A DNA stretch of 39,946 nt, taken from the NCBI GenBank assembly GCA_013286045.1, contig JABDGM010000036.1, forward strand, positions 1 to 39,946, given 5' to 3'. Within the stretch, counting starts at the first letter, position 1, and each line of letters opens with the position of its first letter. This DNA is from Planctomycetota bacterium (GTDB taxonomy: Bacteria > Planctomycetota > Planctomycetia > Pirellulales > Lacipirellulaceae). Positions 1 through 7,772 of the stretch are shown one piece after another. A program made the position numbers and the translations under genes. Under the pieces are notes generated by a model that was not told the origin of the DNA, ran no database searches, and was given only the letters and a program-made list of their open reading frames with translations.

Positions 1-3
1 CTT

Positions 4-37
4 AGCTGAAGTCGCGGGGCTTCGGCTGCTTTTTTTA
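4..37 (+). terminator. intrinsic terminator of an upstream gene
   Basis: An 8-bp stem (AGCTGAAG at 4-11 paired with CTTCGGCT at 20-27, one G-U pair) with an 8-nt loop is followed by a run of T from 30 to 36. It would end a plus-strand transcript entering from the left of the window, so the ygeY-like gene probably has its own start of transcription. Confidence 0.7.
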
Positions 38-42
38 AATCT

Positions 43-60
43 CGAATTCAAGCGAATTCG
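43..60. repeat. 18-bp inverted repeat before ygeY-like gene
   Basis: CGAATTC at 43-49 and GAATTCG at 54-60 form a perfect inverted repeat with a 4-nt spacer, 18 bp before the start codon of the ygeY-like gene and just after a terminator. It could be an operator; no regulator can be assigned. Confidence 0.35.
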
Positions 61-77
61 GCCACCTCGAGCCAGCA

Positions 78-1337
78 ATGCAACACAGCGATTATTTGAA
101 GGCTGCCCAAAAGTACGAAAAGCAGATGGTGAAATTCCTCCGCGACATGATTGCGATTCCCTCGGAATCGGCGGAGGAGGGGCCGGTCATCGCCCGCATC
201 AAACAGGAGATGGAAGCGACTGGCGCATTCGACAAGGTTTGGGTTGATGGGTTGGGCAATCTGTTAGGGCAAGTCGGCAAGCCTGGCAAAGGCAAGAAGC
301 TGATTGCAATCGACGCCCACGTGGACACCGTCGGCGTTGGCAATCGCGATGAGTGGAAGCATGATCCCTACAAAGGCAAAGTGGCCGACGGCAAAGTGTG
401 GGGCCGCGGGGCAGGGGACCAGGAAGGCGCGATCCCGGCGATGGTCTACGCGGCGAAGATTTTGCGCGACCTCAAGGTTGATATGTCGGAGTTCTGTCTG
501 CTCACCACGTTCACAGTGATGGAAGAGGACTGCGATGGCCTGTGCTGGCAGTACATCGTGCAAGAGGGCAAGATTCGCCCGGATGTCGTCGTGGTGACGG
601 ATTCGACTGATTGCAAAATTCTTCGTGGCCAGCGCGGGCGGATGGAGATCGGCGTCACGTGCCTCGGCAAATCGTGCCATGGCTCGATGCCGGAGAAAGG
701 CGACAACGCCGTTTACAAAATCGCAAAGGTCGTGCGCGAGATCGAAGAGCTCAACACGCGACTGAAGGGCGATGAGTTCCTCGGCAAAGGCACCATCACG
801 GTCAGCTACATCGACTGCAAAACACCAAGCTTGTGTGCTGTGCCCGGCCAGGCGTACATCCATCTCGATCGCCGGCTAACGGTGGGCGATACGAAGAAGT
901 CAGCCGTCGCCGAGGTGAAAGACGCGGTGAAGCGTGCCGGTGTGGAGGCAAAGGTTGAAGTGCTGCGTTACGCCCGGCCGAGCTACACTGGGCTCACGTA
1001 TGAAACCGAAAAGTACTTTCCCATGTGGTGCGAGGAAGAAGATTCACTCCCGGTAAAGGCGGCAATTAAAGCCCATCACGAGGTGCTCAACAAAACGCCG
1101 ATCGTTCATCGTTGGACGTTCAGCACGAACGCCGTTTCGATCGATGGCATGTTCGGCATCCCGTGCGTCGGCTTTGGCCCCGCGCCGGAGAACGTCGCTC
1201 ACACGGTAAATGACTCCGTGCCAATTGAGCATCTTGTTAACTGTGCGGCGTTCTATGCCGGTTTCGGTCCTGCATACTGCGATTTGGCCGAGGGCCGCGG
1301 TAACGGCAAGCCGCTAAAGGTTAAGCGATTGAAGTAA
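78..1337 (+). CDS. ygeY: YgeY-family M20 metallohydrolase
   Basis: A 419-residue zinc-dependent amidohydrolase/peptidase of the M20/ArgE family, the size of YgeY. Visible metal-site motifs are DAHVDT near residue 79, GRGAGDQEG near 109, the MEED pair near 148, DSTD near 173, and the late histidine in ENVAHTVND near 380. YgeY proteins are annotated as 'putative selenium metabolism hydrolase', but genetic work on gut bacteria puts them in anaerobic purine/urate breakdown, probably hydrolysing a ureido or N-carbamoyl intermediate. The next genes, a YgeW carbamoyltransferase and a carbamate kinase on the same strand, support that role. The start is the first ATG after the terminator; the Shine-Dalgarno sequence is weak. 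Family assignment is firm, substrate is inferred from context. Confidence 0.88.
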   Translation: MQHSDYLKAAQKYEKQMVKFLRDMIAIPSESAEEGPVIARIKQEMEATGAFDKVWVDGLGNLLGQVGKPGKGKKLIAIDAHVDTVGVGNRDEWKHDPYKGKVADGKVWGRGAGDQEGAIPAMVYAAKILRDLKVDMSEFCLLTTFTVMEEDCDGLCWQYIVQEGKIRPDVVVVTDSTDCKILRGQRGRMEIGVTCLGKSCHGSMPEKGDNAVYKIAKVVREIEELNTRLKGDEFLGKGTITVSYIDCKTPSLCAVPGQAYIHLDRRLTVGDTKKSAVAEVKDAVKRAGVEAKVEVLRYARPSYTGLTYETEKYFPMWCEEEDSLPVKAAIKAHHEVLNKTPIVHRWTFSTNAVSIDGMFGIPCVGFGPAPENVAHTVNDSVPIEHLVNCAAFYAGFGPAYCDLAEGRGNGKPLKVKRLK

Positions 1338-1346
1338 GAGTTTTTC

Positions 1347-1420
1347 ATCACGACGACACGACGAGCACGACGAAAATAATTTTTTGTTTGATCCGTCGTG
1401 TCCTTTGTGCCGTCGTGGTC
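1347..1420. repeat. intergenic inverted repeat, CACGACG type
   Basis: The gap between the ygeY- and ygeW-like genes is almost entirely an imperfect inverted repeat. The left arm (about 1347-1374) is built of CACGACG/ACACGACG units and the right arm (1392-1420) reads GTCGTG-TCCTTTGTG-CCGTCGTGG. About three quarters of the positions in the 28-nt arms are complementary, around an AT-rich loop. It resembles short palindromes scattered between genes in many environmental bacteria. It could fold in mRNA and tune the ratio of the two gene products. Confidence 0.6.
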
Positions 1421-1446
1421 AATTTCCGATGAGAAGCGAGTAAAAG

Positions 1447-2478
1447 ATGACCAGCCTGAAGGGTAGAGATTACATCGAGACGCAGGACCTCAGCGACGCA
1501 GAAATCGAACTGCTGCTGAACACTGCGAATGAACTTAAAGAAAAGTTCCGTCGCGGCGAGCCAACGCAACTACTCCCGCATCAGACTGCATTCCTGCTGT
1601 TCTTCGACAAGTCGACGCGTACTCGCAATGCGTTTGAAGCCGGCATGACGCAGCTCGGCGGGCATGCTCACTTTCTCGACTCAGATGCTACGCAAATCAG
1701 CCATGGCGAAACGCCCGAAGACACTGGCAAGATTCTCGGTTCGATGGGCCATGGAATTTGCATCCGCCATGACCTCGTTTTGAACGAAGGCAACAAGTAT
1801 ATGCGAGCGATGGCCGCCGCCACGAACGTGCCGATTATCAATATGCAGTGCGACGTCGATCATCCGACGCAGACGCTTGCCGATATCATGACGATCCGCG
1901 AGCACTTCGGTAACGATCTCAAAGGCAAGAAGATAGCCGTCAGCTGGGCGTTCGCGCCGTCGTACGCCAAGCCGTTGAGCGTACCGCAAGGCCTAATCAC
2001 GCTTATGACGCGCTTCGGCATGCACGTGTCGCTCGCCCATCCGCCGGGATACAAGCTGATCGATCGCACGGTCGAGTCCGCCAAGGCGAATGCCGCCAAG
2101 AGTGGAGGCAAGTTCGAAATCGTCGACGATATGGATGAAGCGTTTAAGGACGCCGATATCGTCTACCCAAAAAGCTGGGGCGTGTACGACTTCATGCTCG
2201 CCCGGCAACAGGCGAAGACGAAGGACGAGGTCGCCGAAAATCAAAAAGCGTGCCTCGCGATCAATGCGAAGTACAAGAATTGGATCTGCGACGAAAAGCG
2301 CATGAAGATCGCCAAGAAGTCGGCCGTCTATATGCATTGCCTGCCGGCCGACCGTGGCTCGGAAGTCACCGACGCCGTTATCGATGGCCCGCAATCGATC
2401 GTCTTCCCCGAAGCTGAAAACCGTCTTCACACCGCCAAGGCGATCATGGCCTGCACGATGCGCGAACGGCCTTTCTAA
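1447..2478 (+). CDS. ygeW: YgeW-family carbamoyltransferase
   Basis: A 343-residue aspartate/ornithine carbamoyltransferase-fold protein. The carbamoyl-phosphate loop is FFDKSTRTR (about residues 52-60), followed by GGHAHFLD, the HPTQTLAD motif near 138, and the C-terminal HCLPADRG near 298. The segment AFAPSYAKPLSVPQGL near 163 and YPKSWG near 239 match YgeW rather than true ArgF or PyrB. YgeW is thought to release carbamoyl phosphate from a ureido substrate of purine breakdown (work on related clusters points to a diureidopropionate-type compound). Carbamate kinase follows 63 bp downstream, which fits carbamoyl phosphate being used to make ATP. A purine-rich GAGAAGCGAG lies just before the ATG. 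Confidence 0.9.
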   Translation: MTSLKGRDYIETQDLSDAEIELLLNTANELKEKFRRGEPTQLLPHQTAFLLFFDKSTRTRNAFEAGMTQLGGHAHFLDSDATQISHGETPEDTGKILGSMGHGICIRHDLVLNEGNKYMRAMAAATNVPIINMQCDVDHPTQTLADIMTIREHFGNDLKGKKIAVSWAFAPSYAKPLSVPQGLITLMTRFGMHVSLAHPPGYKLIDRTVESAKANAAKSGGKFEIVDDMDEAFKDADIVYPKSWGVYDFMLARQQAKTKDEVAENQKACLAINAKYKNWICDEKRMKIAKKSAVYMHCLPADRGSEVTDAVIDGPQSIVFPEAENRLHTAKAIMACTMRERPF

Positions 2479-2541
2479 AAGAAAGCGCTCCGCTTCGCGT
2501 CGCGATTAAACGACTGGCCGCGACACGCCGCGCTACATACT

Positions 2542-3501
2542 ATGCCCGACACACGCAAACGCCTCGTCATCGCACTCGGTGGCAACGCCATTAGCGCGCC
2601 TGGGAAAATTGGCGATATCGACGAGCAATTCGCGCAGGTCAGCCAGACGGCCGAAGTCCTCTGCGACGCGATTGGGCGTGGCTACCAGCTAATCGTTTCA
2701 CACGGAAACGGCCCGCAAGTTGGCAATATTTTGCGGCGGGTCGAAATTGCCCGCAGCGAATTGTATCCGATTCCGCTGGAAGTTTGCGTGGCAGACACCC
2801 AGGCAGGGATGGGCTATATGATTGCCCAGTGTTTGTCTAACGCTGCGAATCGGCGCAATCTCACCTGCGATGTGACCGCGATCGTCACCACGGTGCTCGT
2901 CGATCCAAATGATCCTGCGTTCAACTCGCCCGACAAAGCGATTGGCCCCGGCATGACGCAAGTTCAAGCCGAGTCGTATCGTGACAAAGAAGGATGGCAA
3001 ATTCGAGATGAAGGCAAAGGAAGATTTCGTCGCGTCGTGCCTTCACCTTTGCCACGAAAAATCATCGAACTGCCTGCCGTCGATCAACTTGTGAACGCGG
3101 GACAGATCGTCGTTTGTTGCGGCGGCGGCGGAATTCCGGTTGCCGTCGATGAACTGGGCCGAGTTCGCGGCGTGGCCGCGGTCATTGATAAGGACCGCAC
3201 GACAGGCCTGCTTGCTCGCCACCTGCAAGCACCGATGCTCATGATTCTCACGGCGGTTGAATACGCGTGCATCAACTTCGGCAAGCCTGACGAACAACGG
3301 CTCGAAACGATCACTGCCGATGAAGCCGACAAACATCTGAAAGCCGGGCAATTCGGTGCCGGGTCGATGCGTCCGAAAATAGAAACCGCGATCGATTTCG
3401 TCCGTCAATCACCGCACGCAGATGCCCTTGCGATCATTGCCCACGTCGACAAATTCGCCGACGCACTCGACGGCAAAAGCGGTACACGTATCGTCCGCTA
3501 G
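2542..3501 (+). CDS. arcC: carbamate kinase (YqeA/ArcC family)
   Basis: A 319-residue carbamate kinase of normal length. Motifs are the N-terminal ALGGNA, the glycine-rich VSHGNGPQVGN near residue 53, VVCCGGGGIPV near 191, VIDKD near 213 and GSMRPKIE near 274. It converts carbamoyl phosphate and ADP to carbamate (then ammonia and CO2) and ATP, the energy-yielding step of arginine, agmatine and purine fermentation. Its place after a YgeW-type enzyme, with no arginine deiminase genes nearby, favours the purine/ureido role of E. coli YqeA. Its stop overlaps the stop of the convergent ssnA-like gene by 4 bp (CTAG), so transcripts of both strands collide here. Confidence 0.93.
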   Translation: MPDTRKRLVIALGGNAISAPGKIGDIDEQFAQVSQTAEVLCDAIGRGYQLIVSHGNGPQVGNILRRVEIARSELYPIPLEVCVADTQAGMGYMIAQCLSNAANRRNLTCDVTAIVTTVLVDPNDPAFNSPDKAIGPGMTQVQAESYRDKEGWQIRDEGKGRFRRVVPSPLPRKIIELPAVDQLVNAGQIVVCCGGGGIPVAVDELGRVRGVAAVIDKDRTTGLLARHLQAPMLMILTAVEYACINFGKPDEQRLETITADEADKHLKAGQFGAGSMRPKIETAIDFVRQSPHADALAIIAHVDKFADALDGKSGTRIVR

Positions 3502-4814
3502 CCGATTGCGGACATTCGTTCCCAGAGCTCGCTAGCAATTTCGCTCGATCTCCGGCGCATCGCAGCCTCATCGCAAGCAACCATTTTGCCATCTCGGAGG
3601 CGCCACTCGCCGGCGATCATGACGTCCCGCACAAATTCGGGGCCCATGGCATACAGAAAATGCCCCGCCAGGTTTCCTTCTGTAAGCGGCGTTGCGGGGC
3701 GATAATTTGTCAGCACTAAGTCGGCTGCAGCGCCAGGCTCCAAACTGCCGAGCTTCACACCAAGTGATTTCGACGCCATTCGAGCCGATTGGCCCAGCAT
3801 TCCAAGCGATCTGCCAAATGGAACGGGTAGTTGTGAGTCGTGACTCTTAAATTCCGCCACGCGGGCTTCACGCCACATGTCGGCACCGATGCCATCGGTT
3901 CCCAGCTGCGGCGGCGCCTTGAGTTGGGCCACAGGGGTATACCCAACGCCGTTGTTCATGTTCGAACTCGGATTGTGGGCCAGCGAAATGTGCTCGGACG
4001 CGTTGACCGCGTCGAGATCGGCGGCCGAAAGATGCGTGCCGTGCCCCAAGATGGTGCCGGCCGCTTCGAAGACGCCGCAACGATGGAGCCGCTCGATCAA
4101 TCCGCAGTGAAAGCGATCCATCGTGATCTGCGCATCGACAGGGTCTTCTGCTACGTGAATGTGGACGCCAACACCATAGTGCTTCGCGAGTTCCGCACAC
4201 CCTCGCAGCGATTCATCCGTCATCGTGAAGCTCGCATGCCCGCCGATCATCGCAGCGAACTGACCACCGCGGCGGCCCTGGCAAAGCAGGGCATAACGCT
4301 CATTCTCGGCGAGGCCTTCCAGACCTTCTGTCGCACGATTGCGATCGGTCACCTCGTAACACAGCACGCTGCGACACCCAATCGCGGCGATCCCAGTTTC
4401 AAGCGCGGTGAGACTGCCCGCAATTGCGTTTGGCGACGCATGGTGGTCAAACAGTGTCGTCGTGCCGCATCGAATAGCAGCCAGCGCGCCGATATGACCA
4501 CTGGCTTCCACACTTTCGAGCGTGTGAGCCCGGTCCAATCGCCACCAGATGAGCTGTAATATCTCGTGAAAATCTCGCGGCTGCCGTGGCGGTGCCGGCA
4601 TCCCCGCGGCGAGCGCCGAATACAAATGTGTGTGGCCGTTCACCAGGCCCGGCATCAGTACCGCACCATCGCAATCGACAACTTCGTCGCCGGGCTCTGC
4701 AATGATGTCTTTGCCGACCGCTGAAATCAACCCGTCGGTAACGCGCAAACTCCCCGCCTTGACCGCCGGAGGGTCAAGTTGGACTAGCAGTGCGTTTTTA
4801 AAGAACGTCGGCAT
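3498..4814 (-). CDS. ssnA: SsnA-family aminohydrolase
   Basis: A 438-residue member of the metal-dependent amidohydrolase superfamily. Metal and active-site motifs are GHTHLYSALA near residue 60, HIHVAED near 220, GHGTHLS near 255, NPSSNMNNG near 282 and LGTDGIGADMW near 305. The last segment and the length (E. coli SsnA is about 440 residues) point to SsnA rather than guanine deaminase or cytosine deaminase. SsnA genes travel with ygeW, ygeY, ygfK and xdh genes in purine-degrading bacteria, where the protein is proposed to open or deaminate a reduced purine-derived ring. It starts 8 bp after the stop of the PLP enzyme gene, so the two are almost certainly co-transcribed. Substrate unproven. 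Confidence 0.87.
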   Translation of the reverse strand: MPTFFKNALLVQLDPPAVKAGSLRVTDGLISAVGKDIIAEPGDEVVDCDGAVLMPGLVNGHTHLYSALAAGMPAPPRQPRDFHEILQLIWWRLDRAHTLESVEASGHIGALAAIRCGTTTLFDHHASPNAIAGSLTALETGIAAIGCRSVLCYEVTDRNRATEGLEGLAENERYALLCQGRRGGQFAAMIGGHASFTMTDESLRGCAELAKHYGVGVHIHVAEDPVDAQITMDRFHCGLIERLHRCGVFEAAGTILGHGTHLSAADLDAVNASEHISLAHNPSSNMNNGVGYTPVAQLKAPPQLGTDGIGADMWREARVAEFKSHDSQLPVPFGRSLGMLGQSARMASKSLGVKLGSLEPGAAADLVLTNYRPATPLTEGNLAGHFLYAMGPEFVRDVMIAGEWRLRDGKMVACDEAAMRRRSSEIASELWERMSAIG

Positions 4815-4822
4815 GGTAGCGC

Positions 4823-6274
4823 CTACAGAAGATTCAAGACGCCGGTTCGTTCATTAAACGCTTCAATCTGCTTGTCCCACTTATCTGCTTGGGCGAACTG
4901 CTCAGTCCAATAGTCGGGATTCCAGAGTTCGCGCAGCTCATCGGCCGTGCGGCCTTGCTGCTCGACCCACGTGAAATATTTGAAATTGTGGAGCGCCTTG
5001 CGATCGAAATAGGTGAGTTCGCGGAGGTGGTCGGTCACGATGCCATCGAGGTATCGCGCTTGGTCGTATGCCGCGCGCTCCGCGGTGTATGCCCCGTGAT
5101 CCGCGGCAAGTTCCTCTAGCCGGCTACCATACATGCCAGCGGAATCGGTAAGACAAGTGAAGATCACGTCGCGGCCGTCCATGTCGTAATACTTCGCCGT
5201 TTTGATTGCCGCCACCAAGTTGCAGATACCGCTAATGCCAACGAGCGTCAGCTGATTGATCAACTGATCGGAGCAGCGGTGATTGAGCAGCGTTTGGCCG
5301 TTTGGATCATTGAACAGGCGCAATAGGGCCATGCACTGTTCATCGTCGATTGCGGCGATCATGTCGGTATTGCGGACGTTGTGAATCCACGGCACATGCT
5401 TGTCGCCGATGCCTTCAATCCGGTGCCCGCCGAAACCAAGTTGGTACAGCGTGGGGCATTGCAGCGCTTCCGTAGCCACGACGCGAATACCCGGCGAAAT
5501 CGTGCGCAAATAGTCGCCCGCGGCGATCGTGCCCGCGCTGCCCGTGGCGGAAACGTAGCCGCTCAGTCGCGATCCGGCGCCAACGCGGTTAAATACTTCG
5601 GCGATGGTCTTTCCTGTGACGTTGTAATGCCACGCCGCGTTGCCGAACTCTTCGAACTGATTGAAGATCACACAGTCGGGCCGGGTGCGTTTGATCTCCC
5701 AACACTTGTCGTAGATTTCCTTGACGTTCGACTCGCAACCGGGCGTCGCGATCACTTCGGCCCCAATGTCTTTTAGCCAGGCAAACCGCTCGCGGCTCAT
5801 TTCTTCGGGTAGGATCGCAACGGCCGTACAACCGACGAGCGCCGAGTCAAACGCCCCGCCGCGGCAGTAATTGCCGGTGCTCGGCCACACTGCCTTATGC
5901 TGCGTCGGATCAAACTGACCGGTCACAAGCCGCGGAACCAAGCAGCCATAGGCGGCGCCGACTTTATGCGCGCCGGTCGGAAAGAATTTTCCCAACAAAC
6001 CAATGATCCGCGTATCGACGCCGGTGAGCTCCGGCGGAAACTCGATCCAATTGCCTTGGTTGTAGAGACCACCCCGATCAACGGGTTCGTTCCTCCAAGT
6101 GATTCGGAAGAGGTTCACCGGATCAATATCCCACAGCCCAACTTTCTTGAGACGGTCGCGGATTTTTTGCGGCACACTACTCGGATCGCGCATTTGCGCG
6201 AACGTGGGGAGCAGAATCTTACGCTCTTTAAAGCGAGCAACCGTCCGGGCCAATACTTTTTCGTCAACTTGCAT
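4823..6274 (-). CDS. fold-type II PLP-dependent lyase, possible YgeX substitute
   Basis: A 483-residue PLP enzyme of the cysteine synthase/threonine deaminase fold. The Schiff-base lysine is probably in TGAHKVGAA near residue 106, the phosphate/substrate loop is PSTGNYCRGG near 132, and a glycine-rich SATGSAG sits near 242. It is longer than E. coli YgeX (about 400 residues) and does not look like it in detail. The neighbours are the ssnA, ygeW and ygeY genes, so a plausible job is beta-elimination of a diaminopropionate-type intermediate to pyruvate and ammonia; this is inference. The start is the ATG at 6274; an in-frame TTG directly before it is less likely. Fold confident, reaction uncertain. 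Confidence 0.85.
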   Translation of the reverse strand: MQVDEKVLARTVARFKERKILLPTFAQMRDPSSVPQKIRDRLKKVGLWDIDPVNLFRITWRNEPVDRGGLYNQGNWIEFPPELTGVDTRIIGLLGKFFPTGAHKVGAAYGCLVPRLVTGQFDPTQHKAVWPSTGNYCRGGAFDSALVGCTAVAILPEEMSRERFAWLKDIGAEVIATPGCESNVKEIYDKCWEIKRTRPDCVIFNQFEEFGNAAWHYNVTGKTIAEVFNRVGAGSRLSGYVSATGSAGTIAAGDYLRTISPGIRVVATEALQCPTLYQLGFGGHRIEGIGDKHVPWIHNVRNTDMIAAIDDEQCMALLRLFNDPNGQTLLNHRCSDQLINQLTLVGISGICNLVAAIKTAKYYDMDGRDVIFTCLTDSAGMYGSRLEELAADHGAYTAERAAYDQARYLDGIVTDHLRELTYFDRKALHNFKYFTWVEQQGRTADELRELWNPDYWTEQFAQADKWDKQIEAFNERTGVLNLL

Positions 6275-6297
6275 CAATGAGACTCAATTCTTGATTT

Positions 6298-6426
6298 GCC
6301 ACAGAGGACACAGAGAAGAAATTACCAAGCACCAACGACCAAATTTAAGTGGCCGCATTTTTTGATCATTGGGATTTGGTTATTGGTCATTTGAATTACT
6401 CTCTAGTTCTCTGTGACCTCTGTGGC
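6298..6426. repeat. intergenic inverted repeat, CACAGAGG type
   Basis: The gap between the thrC-like and PLP-lyase genes is a nested palindrome. The outer arms are GCCACAGAGGACACAGAG (from 6298) and CTCTGTGACCTCTGTGGC (ending 6426). Inside lie poorer arms made of ACCAA/CACCAACGACCAAA units and their complements TTTGGTTATTGGTCATTT. The outer arm abuts the thrC-like stop codon, so it would be the 3' hairpin of that message. The design resembles the repeat at 1347-1420, with different words. Confidence 0.6.
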
Positions 6427-7715
6427 TATAGCCTTTTTGCGTTTAACTTCTCCACTTGGGCGGCGACTGCCTCTATTGAAGCTTCAACTCCAATCGGTTG
6501 CCCGCCGGCACGAATAGCGTTTTTCGTATCCTTCAGCCCGCTGCCTGTGATCATGACCAGCACGCGATCGGTGGGCTTAATTGTTTTTGATCCGATCGCG
6601 GAGATTACTGCCGCCAACGATGCGGCCGCGGCCGGTTCGGCGAACATGCCATGCCGGCCCGCGAGGCGCATCGCATCCAATATCGCGTCGTCACTGGCGG
6701 TGACAACCACGCCATCTGCTTCGCGAATCGCGTTCACCGCTTTTCGCCAATTGCGCGGCACATGCACGTCAATGCTGTCGGCAATGGTCTTACCCTCGCT
6801 AATCGGCGGCAGCTTCCCGTGCTGCAGCGCATAGTCGATCGGCTTTACGTGTTCGGCCTGAGCAGCTAGCAGACGCGGAAGCCGGTCGATCACGCCCAAC
6901 TCGCGCATTTGCTTGAGGCCCTTCCAGATGCCGGCGATTGTACAACCATCGCCGACACTGACAGCGACCCAATCCGGGATGCCGCCGAAGTTAGCCGATT
7001 GTTCCGCGACTTCGAGTCCGGCCGTCTTCTTCCCCTCCACGAGCACGGGATTGATCGCGCAATTGCGATTGTACCAACCGAATTCACCGCAGGCTTTCGA
7101 GCACAGATCATATGCCGCATCGTACGACGCTTTCACGGCAAACACCGTGGCCCCGAAAACTTGCAACTGCGCAACCTTTGGTTCAGGAGCCGTGGCCGGG
7201 ACAAAAATAAACGCCGGCAAACCGGCCAACGCCGCATGCCCGGCGAGACTGCTCGCAGCATTACCCGTGGAAGCACAGGCGATTGTTTTCGCTCCGACTT
7301 GCAGCGCGTGGGCAACGCCAACCGAGCTTGCCCGATCTTTAAACGACGCCGTCGGATTTCGCCCTTCGTCCTTAAGCAAAATCTGCCGCAGGCCCAGGTG
7401 CTTAGCCAGCCGCGATGCATCCAGAACAGGCGTCCAACCCACCGGCCAGTCGTGACGGACCGCCGCCGGCGCCAGCGGTAGCAACTCCTCGTACCGCCAA
7501 TGATTGAGCGGCCGGGCCGCCGACGGCTTCGCCTTCCAAGCGGTGCGAACGCGGTCGAAGTCGTATCCGATGTCCAAAATCCCATCCGCCGGTCCACATT
7601 TCGGACAGGTCATCCATATACCTTTGGCGGCAATCAGGCTTTCGCCGGGATAGACGGCGCCGCAATGGACGCATGTTAAATCCGACACGCACGATTTATT
7701 TTCGGTTGTCTTCAC
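6426..7715 (-). CDS. threonine synthase-like PLP enzyme with zinc ribbon
   Basis: About 429 residues, fold-type II PLP enzyme. The N-terminus carries a zinc-ribbon pattern, CVHCG then CPKCG 21 residues later, typical of archaeal-type threonine synthases. The PLP lysine is in NPTASFKDRA, the phosphate loop is ASTGNAASS, and a late TGSGLKD binds PLP. The biochemical reference activity is O-phosphohomoserine to threonine. Its place between a purine-type PLP lyase and ygfK suggests it may instead act on a diamino acid or be a second elimination enzyme. The start is uncertain: GTG at 7715 is chosen to keep the zinc ribbon and leave room for a promoter; GTG at 7688 is an alternative. Confidence 0.8.
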   Translation of the reverse strand: MKTTENKSCVSDLTCVHCGAVYPGESLIAAKGIWMTCPKCGPADGILDIGYDFDRVRTAWKAKPSAARPLNHWRYEELLPLAPAAVRHDWPVGWTPVLDASRLAKHLGLRQILLKDEGRNPTASFKDRASSVGVAHALQVGAKTIACASTGNAASSLAGHAALAGLPAFIFVPATAPEPKVAQLQVFGATVFAVKASYDAAYDLCSKACGEFGWYNRNCAINPVLVEGKKTAGLEVAEQSANFGGIPDWVAVSVGDGCTIAGIWKGLKQMRELGVIDRLPRLLAAQAEHVKPIDYALQHGKLPPISEGKTIADSIDVHVPRNWRKAVNAIREADGVVVTASDDAILDAMRLAGRHGMFAEPAAAASLAAVISAIGSKTIKPTDRVLVMITGSGLKDTKNAIRAGGQPIGVEASIEAVAAQVEKLNAKRL

Positions 7716-7729
7716 ATCCTCGAATGTAA

Positions 7730-7748
7730 CTTGGCCGCGTGGGCCAAG
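7730..7748. promoter_or_regulatory. inverted repeat, candidate operator between divergent genes
   Basis: CTTGGCC at 7730-7736 and GGCCAAG at 7742-7748 are perfect 7-bp arms around a 5-nt spacer. The site lies in the 57-bp gap between the divergent thrC-like and ygfK-like genes, where one bound regulator could control both directions. No T-run follows, so a terminator is unlikely. Confidence 0.45.
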
Positions 7749-7772
7749 CCAGAGCAGGGCAGGGCAGCTATA

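Noticed and set aside
43..60. Two EcoRI sites as a cloning junction
   Set aside because: They are arms of a natural-looking palindrome between a terminator and a gene; flanking sequence has no vector features.
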